30,769 nt of DNA from CAZNVB01 sp964651495 (GTDB taxonomy: Bacteria > Acidobacteriota > Aminicenantia > Aminicenantales > UBA8522): NCBI GenBank assembly GCA_964651495.1, contig CAZYWP010000019.1:1-30769 (forward strand), given 5' to 3'. A program made the position numbers and the translations under genes. Positions 12,582 to 19,337 of the stretch are shown here, one piece after another. Every line of letters begins with the position of its first letter. Position 1 is the first letter of the stretch. The notes beneath the pieces are model-generated. The model ran no database searches, had not been told where the DNA came from, and saw only the letters and a list, made by a program, of their open reading frames with translations.

Positions 12582-12611
12582 TTTGGCGAGTCGATCTCAA
12601 AGGAGAAATCC

Positions 12612-13361
12612 ATGTCCGGACACTCGAAATGGCATTCGATCAAGCATAAAAAGGCGGCGACCGACGCCAAACGGGGCAAGCTCTTCACCAAGATCATCCG
12701 CGAGCTGAGCGTGGCTGCCCGGGCGGGCGGCGGCGACCCGGATGCAAACCCCCGGCTGCGCAAAGCCGTCGCCGATGCCAGGGCGGTGAACATGCCCGCC
12801 GACAACATCAAGCGGGCCATCATGAAGGGGACGGGCCAGCTGGAGGGCTCTTCCTTCGAGGAGGTCGCCTACGAAGGCTACGGGGCCGGCGGAGTGGCCA
12901 TCTTCGTCGAGGCGCTCTCGGACAACAAGAACCGCACCGTCTCCGAGCTGCGCCATATTTTCACCAAGAACGGCGGCCGGATCGGCGAGTCGGGGTGCGT
13001 CGCCTGGATGTTCAAACGGAAAGGATACATCGTCATCGACAAGTCTAAAGCGGGGGAAGACAGACTCCTGGATATCGTCCTGGCCAGCGGCGCCGAGGAC
13101 GTGAGCGACGATGGGAGCAACTGGGAAATCGTCACCCCGCCCGATGTCTATGACGCCGTCGTCGAGGCTTTGAAACAGAATAACATTGACATCGATACCT
13201 CGAGCCTCGGCTATATTCCGCAGAATTATGTGCGCCTCGAGGGGAAACCGGCCCAGCAGCTCCTGCGCCTGATGGAGGAGCTCGAGGACCACGACGACGT
13301 CCAGAACGTCTGGGCCAATTTCGACATCCCCGAAGAAGAAATCGCCTCCTTCTCGGCTTGA
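12612..13361 (+). CDS. yebC: YebC/PmpR family protein
   Basis: This is a 249-aa member of the YebC/TACO1 family. The hallmark N-terminus is MSGHSKWHSIKHKK, followed by the conserved stretch with DARAVNMPADNIKRAI (about residues 55-70) and an acidic, proline-containing C-terminal part. The family was long annotated as a transcriptional regulator, and more recent work points to a role in translation of difficult sequences; which applies here cannot be read from sequence. Its place directly before ruvC is a widespread bacterial arrangement. A strong AAAGGAG site precedes the ATG. Its stop is five bases before the ATG chosen for ruvC. Confidence 0.96.
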   Translation: MSGHSKWHSIKHKKAATDAKRGKLFTKIIRELSVAARAGGGDPDANPRLRKAVADARAVNMPADNIKRAIMKGTGQLEGSSFEEVAYEGYGAGGVAIFVEALSDNKNRTVSELRHIFTKNGGRIGESGCVAWMFKRKGYIVIDKSKAGEDRLLDIVLASGAEDVSDDGSNWEIVTPPDVYDAVVEALKQNNIDIDTSSLGYIPQNYVRLEGKPAQQLLRLMEELEDHDDVQNVWANFDIPEEEIASFSA

Positions 13362-13366
13362 TCGGG

Positions 13367-13867
13367 ATGAGGGTTCTCGGCATCGACCCCGGCAGCCAGA
13401 CCACGGGGTTCGGCATCATCGATTACGACGAAACCCGCTGCCGAGTCCTCGCTTTCGGCACGATCAAGCCGTCCCGCCGGCTCCCTTTCCACCAAAAGTT
13501 GCACGAAATCAGGCAGCGCCTGGAGGAAATCATCTCCGCTTACTCTCCGGAGGAGGCGGCCATCGAGAGCCCGTTTTACGCCCAGAACATCAAGACCGCT
13601 CTCGCCCTGGGCCAGGTCCGGGGCGCGGTTCTGGTGGCGGTGGCCGCCCGCGGATGCTCCCTCTACGAATACTCCGCCCTGGAAATCAAGAAGGCGGTGA
13701 CGGGATACGGCCGGGCTGAAAAACAGCAGGTCAACACGATGGTCAGGGCCCTCCTCGAGGTCGAGGACGGTCCGCTCGAACCCGATGCCTCCGACGCCCT
13801 GGCCACGGCCTACTGCCATCTGAACACACGCTTGTACCAGAAGAAAGTGGAGGAGTCGGCTTTTTAG
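13367..13867 (+). CDS. ruvC: Holliday junction resolvase RuvC
   Basis: RuvC is the endonuclease that nicks Holliday junctions symmetrically within the RuvABC complex. From the ATG at 13367 it has 166 aa, a normal length. The acidic catalytic residues are in place: Asp7 (GIDPG), Glu67 (AIESPF), Asp140 and Asp143 (EPDASDAL). A TTG codon at 13358 that overlaps the yebC stop is also in frame. I prefer the ATG because it gives the standard MRVLGIDPG beginning. No clear Shine-Dalgarno is present, so translation may depend on coupling with yebC. Confidence 0.96.
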   Translation: MRVLGIDPGSQTTGFGIIDYDETRCRVLAFGTIKPSRRLPFHQKLHEIRQRLEEIISAYSPEEAAIESPFYAQNIKTALALGQVRGAVLVAVAARGCSLYEYSALEIKKAVTGYGRAEKQQVNTMVRALLEVEDGPLEPDASDALATAYCHLNTRLYQKKVEESAF

Positions 13868-13875
13868 CAAAAACA

Positions 13876-14463
13876 ATGATCGCCTTTCTCAAAGGACAAA
13901 TTCGCCAGAAGACACCGAATCAGGTGATCGTGGACGTCGGGGGCGTCGGCTACTGTGCCTCGATCCCTCTGTCCACTTACCTCCGCCTGGGGGAGGAGAA
14001 CGCGTTCTGCGAACTCCATATTTACACGCATCTCACCGAAAGCGCTCTTTCCCTCTTCGGGTTTTCGACCACTGGAGAGCGGGAACTCTTCCTCAAGCTG
14101 ATCAGCATTTCGGGCATCGGGCCGAAGCTGGCCCTGAATGTACTTTCGGGAATCGGTCCCGAAGAGCTCGAGGAGGCTGTCCGGACGAGCGATGTCGCCA
14201 GGATCACGCTGATCCCGGGGATCGGGAAAAAGCTGGCCCTGCGGATCGCCCTTGAGCTGCAGGAGAAAATGGATAAAAGGCCCATGGTCCTTCCCACCAG
14301 GGCCTCCCGGGAACGAGAGGACGTCATTTCCGCTCTGATGAACCTGGGGTTCCGGAGAAAAGAGGTGGAAAGCGTGGTCGACCAGATGATCAAAACCTTC
14401 AAACCCGAAGCGGGCATCGAGCGGCTGTTGCGCGAAAGCCTGAAAAGACTGGCCAGAGTCTGA
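13876..14463 (+). CDS. ruvA: Holliday junction branch migration protein RuvA
   Basis: RuvA binds four-way junctions as a tetramer and loads the RuvB motor. The 195-aa protein has the N-terminal OB-fold (1 to about 65), two helix-hairpin-helix motifs (SISGIGPKLAL near 75 and IPGIGKKLAL near 112), and a small C-terminal RuvB-binding domain (about 150-195, DVISALMNLGF). It starts eight bases after the ruvC stop, and there is no recognisable Shine-Dalgarno in that spacer, so reinitiation from ruvC is plausible. Ten bases separate it from ruvB. Confidence 0.96.
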   Translation: MIAFLKGQIRQKTPNQVIVDVGGVGYCASIPLSTYLRLGEENAFCELHIYTHLTESALSLFGFSTTGERELFLKLISISGIGPKLALNVLSGIGPEELEEAVRTSDVARITLIPGIGKKLALRIALELQEKMDKRPMVLPTRASREREDVISALMNLGFRRKEVESVVDQMIKTFKPEAGIERLLRESLKRLARV

Positions 14464-14473
14464 GGATCGGAAT

Positions 14474-15505
14474 ATGCCGGCCATTCTCACACCCGTCCGG
14501 ACCAAGGAAGACCTGCAGTTTGAAGACAGCCTCAGGCCGAAGACATTCGCCGAGTTCGTCGGACAGGAGACCATCAAGGCCAACCTCAAAATATTCATCG
14601 AGGCCGCCAGGAAGAGGGGCGAGCAGCTCGATCACGTCCTCCTCTACGGACCGCCGGGTTTGGGGAAGACGAGCCTGGCCTATCTCATCGCCAAGGAAAT
14701 GGAAGTCGGTATCAAGCCGACCTCGGGGCCGGTCATCGAGCGGACGGGCGACCTCTCGGCCATCCTGACGAACCTGCAGAAAAAAGAGGTCTTGTTCATC
14801 GACGAAATCCACCGCCTTCACCCGGCGATCGAGGAGCTGCTCTACTCCGCCATGGAGGACTACAGCCTGGACATCATTATCGGCCAGGGCCCCAGCGCCC
14901 GCAGCCACAAGCTCCAGCTCAAAAAATTCACCCTGATCGGAGCGACGACCAGGGCCGGCCGGATCACGGCCCCCCTGCGCGGCCGGTTCGGTATCATCCA
15001 CCGGCTGGACTATTACCGGGACCAAGATCTGCAAAAGATCATCCGCCGGTCAGCGGACCTACTGGGAGTCGCCATCGACGACCGCGGCGCCGACCAGATC
15101 GCCCGGCGCTCGCGGGGGACACCGCGGGTGGCCAACAGGCTTCTGCGGCGCGTCCGGGATTACGCCGATGTCAGGGCCGCCGGGGTTATCACCGCCAGGG
15201 AGGCGGAGCATGCCCTGGACATGATGGAGGTGGATTCACTCGGCCTGGATGAAGTGGACCGCAAAATCCTTGGTACCATCAGCGAGAACTTCGGCGGAGG
15301 CCCGGTTGGAATCGCCACGATCGCGGCGGCCATCGACGAGGAAAAAGACACCATCGAGTCAATCTATGAGCCGTTCCTGATGCGCATCGGGTTTCTGGAG
15401 AGGACGAGCCGCGGCCGCAAGATTACGCCAAAAGCCTGCGAACACCTGGGGCTCGCCCCCCCCGCCGCCCCCTCCGCGCCCCAGAAAAAGCTCTTCAAAG
15501 AGTGA
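14474..15505 (+). CDS. ruvB: Holliday junction DNA helicase RuvB
   Basis: RuvB is the hexameric AAA+ motor that drives branch migration with RuvA. The 343-aa protein has Walker A GPPGLGKTS (59-67), Walker B FIDE (108-111), sensor 1 GATTRAG (156-162), an arginine finger region RGRFGI (169-174), and a C-terminal winged helix (about 260-335) with the family motif SENFGGGPVG. A GAGGATCGGA stretch before the ATG can serve as ribosome binding site. All motifs of an active protein are present. Confidence 0.98.
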   Translation: MPAILTPVRTKEDLQFEDSLRPKTFAEFVGQETIKANLKIFIEAARKRGEQLDHVLLYGPPGLGKTSLAYLIAKEMEVGIKPTSGPVIERTGDLSAILTNLQKKEVLFIDEIHRLHPAIEELLYSAMEDYSLDIIIGQGPSARSHKLQLKKFTLIGATTRAGRITAPLRGRFGIIHRLDYYRDQDLQKIIRRSADLLGVAIDDRGADQIARRSRGTPRVANRLLRRVRDYADVRAAGVITAREAEHALDMMEVDSLGLDEVDRKILGTISENFGGGPVGIATIAAAIDEEKDTIESIYEPFLMRIGFLERTSRGRKITPKACEHLGLAPPAAPSAPQKKLFKE

Positions 15506-15517
15506 AAAAAAGGGGCG

Positions 15518-16549
15518 ATGTTCATTTCGGAATTTGATTACCACCTCCCCTCTGAGCTCATCGCCCAGAAGCCGCTCCCCGAGCGGGACGCGGCGCGGAT
15601 GATGGTGCTGCGGCGCGGGGAGAAAGAGATTGTTCATTCGCGGTTCGAAGATTTTCCTTCCTTCCTTGACCCGGGTGATGTCCTGGTGCTCAACGACTCC
15701 AAAGTCATCCCCGCCAAAGTCTGGGGAAAGCGCGGCCCGGCGCAGATCGAATTCCTCTTCCTCGGGGAAAAAGAGCCGGGCCTCTGGGAAGTCCTCTGCC
15801 GGCCGGCCAAAAAAGCGCGGCGCGGAGACCGCATCTCCTTCGCTTCGGGACTAGAAGCGGAGGTGGTGGCGACGGCCGAACGAGGAAACCGGGTCCTCCG
15901 GTTCGGCTCCGCGGGTGTCGGCGCGCAGCTCAAAAAAATCGGCTATGCGCCGCTTCCCCCCTACATCAAGCGCCGAAAATCCGAGACTGATCTCCGGGAT
16001 TTTGACCGCGAGAGATACCAGACCGTCTTCGCCCGGCGGGAGGGATCGATCGCCGCGCCGACCGCCGGACTCCATTTCACACCTCGGATACTGGACGGGG
16101 TTGAGAAGAAGGGCGTCCGCGTCCATAAGATCACCCTCGAGGTGGGCCGGGCGACTTTCGAGCCTGTCCGGGTCCAACGGATCGAAGACCACCCCATGCG
16201 CGATGAACGGTTCACGGTCGGCCCGAAGGCAGCCCGGGCGGTCAACCAGGCCAGGGCGGAGGGCCGGCCGGTCGTTGCCGTCGGTACGACGGTGGTCCGG
16301 ACGCTGGAAAGCGCCTGGAACGAAGGCCGCCTCCGCGCCGGGACCCGATCGACCACCCTCTTCATCTACCCGGGATACAGATTCCAGGTCGTCGACAGGC
16401 TGCTGACGAATTTCCACCTGCCCCGCTCGACCCTGCTGATGCTGGTCACCGCATTTGCCGGCGTCGATCTCATACGGAAGGCTTACGCCGAAGCGGTGCG
16501 CGAGAAGTACCGATTCTACAGCTACGGCGATTGCATGTTGATCATTTAG
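15518..16549 (+). CDS. queA: S-adenosylmethionine:tRNA ribosyltransferase-isomerase QueA
   Basis: QueA transfers the ribosyl part of S-adenosylmethionine to preQ1 in tRNA, forming epoxyqueuosine at the wobble position of GUN-anticodon tRNAs. The 343-aa protein shows VLNDSKVIPA (about 57-66), the signature SIAAPTAGLHFT (about 176-187), NFHLPRSTLLMLV and the closing YGDCMLI. It lies 12 bases after ruvB with a purine-rich AAAGGGG site, so it ends the operon. The usual neighbour tgt is not in this window. The segment HPMRDERF differs from the more usual HPMHxE form, and its effect is unknown. Confidence 0.97.
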   Translation: MFISEFDYHLPSELIAQKPLPERDAARMMVLRRGEKEIVHSRFEDFPSFLDPGDVLVLNDSKVIPAKVWGKRGPAQIEFLFLGEKEPGLWEVLCRPAKKARRGDRISFASGLEAEVVATAERGNRVLRFGSAGVGAQLKKIGYAPLPPYIKRRKSETDLRDFDRERYQTVFARREGSIAAPTAGLHFTPRILDGVEKKGVRVHKITLEVGRATFEPVRVQRIEDHPMRDERFTVGPKAARAVNQARAEGRPVVAVGTTVVRTLESAWNEGRLRAGTRSTTLFIYPGYRFQVVDRLLTNFHLPRSTLLMLVTAFAGVDLIRKAYAEAVREKYRFYSYGDCMLII

Positions 16550-16557
16550 CTCTCTCC

Positions 16558-16577
16558 AGGCGCAATAATTGCGGCCT
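16558..16577 (+). terminator. Possible terminator hairpin after queA
   Basis: AGGCGCAA and TTGCGGCCT pair over eight base pairs with one bulged G and a three-base loop, a few bases after the queA stop. The downstream T-run (cctttagcgctttt) is broken, so this is a weak intrinsic terminator at best. Confidence 0.28.
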
Positions 16578-16618
16578 ACCATCCTTTAGCGCTTTTGTTA
16601 AATCGAAAAGAAGCAGAT

Positions 16619-16836
16619 ACCCGACGGGTGGCGTGATTCGGGGGCCCCAGGGGGAAGAGGCGAGGGTGTTGGGTGAGGAAGTCCGTCGAAGACTGAGCGG
16701 GCATGGTTTCTCGACTGAAAGGAGAGAAGAGCGAAGGATGAGTTCGAAGCGAGTTTCCTCGCTGGGGAAACGAGCGGGCTGACGAATCCCAAACCCGAGC
16801 CTCGCCGGGGGTGAATCGCGACAGGACCCGACGGGT
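16619..16836 (+). repeat. Structured 205-nt repeat, copy 1 (core 16626-16830)
   Basis: The core matches the second copy at 18348-18552 at 202 of 205 positions without indels. Copy 1 is bounded by ACCCGACGGGT at both ends (16619-16629 and 16826-16836). These ends can pair with each other over ten base pairs with a central A-A mismatch. Nested inner helices are 16632-16639 with 16813-16820, 16659-16665 with 16800-16806, and 16669-16673 with 16788-16792, plus a six-pair hairpin at 16748-16763. No reading frame across it has a ribosome binding site. The + direction is a convention here; orientation of any transcript is unknown. I do not recognise the family. Confidence 0.93.
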
Positions 16837-16868
16837 TTCTTGATTGGCATCGAGTCGATACATTTCTC

Positions 16869-16897
16869 TTGATATTGTCGCGCCGTTAGTTTATTTT
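16869..16897 (+). promoter_or_regulatory. Putative promoter of the POT transporter gene
   Basis: TTGATA (16869-16874) and TATTTT (16892-16897) are 17 bases apart, downstream of repeat copy 1 and about 40 bases before the ATG. The -10 match is moderate and lies in a T-run, so confidence is modest. A strong AAAGGAGG site follows at 16922-16929. Confidence 0.38.
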
Positions 16898-16935
16898 TTT
16901 CCCCGAATATCCTGCCCAGGTAAAGGAGGCCATCC

Positions 16936-18303
16936 ATGCCTGACGAGGTAAGCGCTCCGGAGAAGCAAAAGTTCCCCTTCTCCTTCTGGACCGCCAACAC
17001 CGTCGAGCTGTTGGAGCGGGCGGCCTACTATGCCATGGCCCCGTTCATGGTGATCTACCTCCACGAAACCCTGGGCATGAGACCCGCCTTCGCCACCTTC
17101 CTCAACGGCTCCCTGCTCTGGGGTCTCATTTATTTCCTGCCCATCCTGTCCGGGACTCTGGCCGACAAATTCGGGTTCAAGCGCTCGCTCACGGTCTCAT
17201 TTGTCATGATCACGATGGGCTACATTGTCATGGGAAACCTGCAACGATACTGGCCGGCTCTCCGGGGAGGCAGCGCGGACTCGGCCGTCGACTACACCCT
17301 CCCGGTCGTCTTGGGCATCGTCCTCATCGGCCTGGGCGGGTCCATCGTCAAACCCTGCATCGCCGGGACGGTCCAGAAAACGTCCGGCCTGCGGGCCACC
17401 CTGGCCTTCGGCATCTTTTACATGGTCATCAACATCGGGTCGATCACCGGCCGGGCGGTTTCCTATTTCATCCGGACGAGCCTGGGCATTCCCGCCATCT
17501 TCACCTATGCGGCGACCTTTTTTGCCCTCCTCGGTTTGGCCGTCACCCTCTTCCTCTATCGGGAGCCGGAATACGTGAGCGACGGCAAGAAAGACAATCA
17601 GAAAGTCCAGAAGAGGACGCTCGGTCAGGCGGTCCTGGGAATCTTCATCGTCCTCAGCAATCTCAAATTCGTCTTTTTTATCATCGTCACCGGGATGTTT
17701 TGGTTTCTCTACGTCCAACTCTACAATCTTGTGCCTCTATTCCTGAGATACATCGACCCCAACGCCCCTGTCGAGATCTACCAGCTGGCCAACCCGGTGA
17801 TGATCGTCTCGCTCCAGCTCGTCATCACCCGGATTGTCAAAAGATGGACACCGGTCAGGTCCATCCTCCTTGGAGCAGGAGTCACAAGCGCGGGCATGCT
17901 TCTCAACGTCATCCCGGCGCTCTTTCTCTCCGACCTGTCGCGGAAGACCAGCCTGGCGGGGCTGACCATCCCCGTCGCCGGGATTTTCCTGATTGTCTCC
18001 ATCGCCTCAATGGCCGTGGGTGAGATGATGGCTTCACCCCGCATCTACGAATACATCGGCGCCATCGCCCCCAAGGGCCAGGAAGGCCTGTACCTCGGCT
18101 ATGCCAACCTGCCGATCGCCCTGGCCAGCATCTTCGGCGGGCCGCTGGGCGGAAGGCTGTTCGAGATATTTATCTCGGACCCGGCCCAAGCCGGCAACCC
18201 GGTCAGGCCCGTCCCGATGTGGCTGATCATCACCGGAATCGGTATTCTGTCGATTCTGGGGCTGGCTGTGTACGACAGGCTGCTGGGTAAAGCCAAAAAA
18301 TAA
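16936..18303 (+). CDS. POT/PTR2-family proton-dependent oligopeptide transporter
   Basis: This is an inner-membrane major-facilitator protein of 455 aa with about 12 hydrophobic segments. The POT-family proton-coupling motif is visible near the N-terminus as VELLERAAYYA (ExxER..YY, about residues 24-34). A PTR2-like stretch GIFYMVINIGS and the segment GGSIVKPCIAG (about 135-145) agree with this. Relatives take up di- and tripeptides with protons. Substrate is not readable from sequence, and the divergent GGSIVKP and SPRIYEYIGAIAPKG segments suggest an atypical member. A strong AAAGGAGG site fixes the start. The gene is flanked on both sides by the same 205-nt repeat in the same orientation and has no operon partner. 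Confidence 0.88.
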   Translation: MPDEVSAPEKQKFPFSFWTANTVELLERAAYYAMAPFMVIYLHETLGMRPAFATFLNGSLLWGLIYFLPILSGTLADKFGFKRSLTVSFVMITMGYIVMGNLQRYWPALRGGSADSAVDYTLPVVLGIVLIGLGGSIVKPCIAGTVQKTSGLRATLAFGIFYMVINIGSITGRAVSYFIRTSLGIPAIFTYAATFFALLGLAVTLFLYREPEYVSDGKKDNQKVQKRTLGQAVLGIFIVLSNLKFVFFIIVTGMFWFLYVQLYNLVPLFLRYIDPNAPVEIYQLANPVMIVSLQLVITRIVKRWTPVRSILLGAGVTSAGMLLNVIPALFLSDLSRKTSLAGLTIPVAGIFLIVSIASMAVGEMMASPRIYEYIGAIAPKGQEGLYLGYANLPIALASIFGGPLGGRLFEIFISDPAQAGNPVRPVPMWLIITGIGILSILGLAVYDRLLGKAKK

Positions 18304-18342
18304 AGCGTAGCCGCCTTGCTGATGGGGGGCATCTTCAATGAA

Positions 18343-18556
18343 GGGGCGGGTGGCGTGGTTCGGGGGCCCCAGGGGGAAGAGGCGAGGGTGTTGGGTGAGG
18401 AAGTCCGTCGAAGACTGAGCGGGCATGGTTTCTCGACTGAAAGGAGAGAAGAGCGAAGGATGAGTTCGAAGCGAGTTTCCTCGCTGGGGAAACGAGCGGG
18501 CTGACGAATCCCAAACCCGAGCCTCGTCGGGGGTGAACCGCGACAGGACCCGCCCC
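18343..18556 (+). repeat. Structured 205-nt repeat, copy 2 (core 18348-18552)
   Basis: Same orientation as copy 1 and offset by exactly 1722 bases. It is bounded by GGGGCGGGT (18343-18351) and ACCCGCCCC (18548-18556), a perfect nine-base inverted pair. The outer stem therefore differs in sequence from copy 1 but is still paired. The three core differences are G at 18358, T at 18527 and C at 18538. The first and third pair with each other, and the second forms a G-U pair. It begins about 40 bases after the transporter stop and ends 30 bases before a consensus promoter. Confidence 0.93.
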
Positions 18557-18585
18557 AATCATGAAAATCGAGACGCAATCCAAAT

Positions 18586-18613
18586 TTGACAAAAAAACGG
18601 CCTCCGATATAAT
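18586..18613 (+). promoter_or_regulatory. Fully consensus sigma-70 promoter
   Basis: TTGACA (18586-18591) and TATAAT (18608-18613) both match the consensus perfectly, with a 16-base spacer. Start of transcription would fall near 18620, about 28 bases before the ATG of the small gene. It is the best promoter in the window. Confidence 0.72.
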
Positions 18614-18647
18614 TGAGATCATCTGGAATAAGGATCCAGGATAGAGA

Positions 18648-18989
18648 ATGACGAACGATCCAGCCGTCGAAGAAAAGCTCGCTGACATCCTCTATCCAAG
18701 CACCAAGGCCAGGGAATTCAAGATCACTCTGGTGTTCGGCTATAAGATAACCCCGGACTACGAAAAGGCCGTGGACCTGGCCAAACGGAACCCGACTTAC
18801 AAAGAGGAAAGCAGCGGCGAATGGGTCCGCCATTCCGCCACCTACAGCCCGGCCGAAGTCGAAGAGCTGTTCACCCTCTTCAACCTGGTCCACGAGTGGG
18901 AGACCACGGAAGTGCTGGTCAATCACAAGAAAATCCCCTACGGCCACCAGCTCTGGCTTCCCCTGATGTGGTTCTACCGGGTGAAATAG
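18648..18989 (+). CDS. Hypothetical protein, 113 aa
   Basis: I do not recognise a family. The protein is soluble with no signal peptide or membrane segment, mixed charged residues, and an aromatic C-terminal half (HEWETTEVLVNHKKIPYGHQ, then WLPLMWFYRVK). Support for a real gene is the consensus promoter about 28 bases upstream of the ATG, a plausible AGGA site 7-10 bases before it, and codon choice that looks like the surrounding genes. It stands alone. A DUF4382-like fragment begins in another frame just before its stop. Confidence 0.68.
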   Translation: MTNDPAVEEKLADILYPSTKAREFKITLVFGYKITPDYEKAVDLAKRNPTYKEESSGEWVRHSATYSPAEVEELFTLFNLVHEWETTEVLVNHKKIPYGHQLWLPLMWFYRVK

Positions 18990-19140
18990 TCCCTTCGAAG
19001 TGCTCCCTGGCGGCATGACTGAGATCACCCTGGACCTCGACGCCGAAAAATCCATTCATGTCGTGAAAAAAGGAAAGAAGGACGAGTACCAGTTAAGGCC
19101 CGTAGTCAACGTCGTCCAGGTTACGAACCCGACAAGCTGA
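18985..19140 (+). pseudogene. C-terminal remnant of a DUF4382-type protein
   Basis: In this frame the DNA encodes 51 residues, including LPGGMTEITLDLDAEKSIHV and a closing stretch with LRPVVNVVQV, followed by TGA. From memory this closely resembles the end of DUF4382 domains (a G-x-ITLDFDAEKS-like motif, then LKPVI). A stop codon at 18982-18984 lies directly upstream in frame, and there is no N-terminal domain, signal peptide or ribosome binding site. It therefore looks like a decayed gene tail rather than a 41-aa gene from the ATG at 19015. It overlaps the end of the 113-aa gene by five bases. Confidence 0.6.
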
Positions 19141-19185
19141 GAACAGACAGACTTCTTCGCTCAGACTTCCTCCATCCCCACCGTG

Positions 19186-19208
19186 GAGCGCCTGGTGTCA
19201 AGGCGCTC
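19186..19208 (+). other. Eight-base-pair hairpin upstream of trpB2
   Basis: GAGCGCCT (19186-19193) and AGGCGCTC (19201-19208) pair perfectly around a seven-base loop. No T-run follows, so it is not a classical terminator. It could end the transcript of the small gene upstream or be a protein site. Confidence 0.4.
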
Positions 19209-19263
19209 GCACGACCGTCCTTTACTTCCGAAACTCGTCCCGGGTTTACTCCCGCATGTTAGA

Positions 19264-19292
19264 TTGACCTGAGGCTTTTCCTGTGTTATAAG
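19264..19292 (+). promoter_or_regulatory. Putative sigma-70 promoter of trpB2
   Basis: TTGACC (19264-19269) and TATAAG (19287-19292) are 17 bases apart, each one base from consensus. They lie about 45 bases before the ATG, with an AAGGAG ribosome binding site at 19324-19329. Confidence 0.6.
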
Positions 19293-19337
19293 CGGTAAAG
19301 TCAATTCCCCATCGTTACCCAATAAGGAGACTGCCGG

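Noticed and set aside
16531..16782. Open frame across repeat copy 1 whose end is identical in copy 2
   Set aside because: The shared frame only reflects the DNA identity of the repeats. There is no ribosome binding site, the N-terminal parts differ, and the three differences follow base pairing rather than codon positions.
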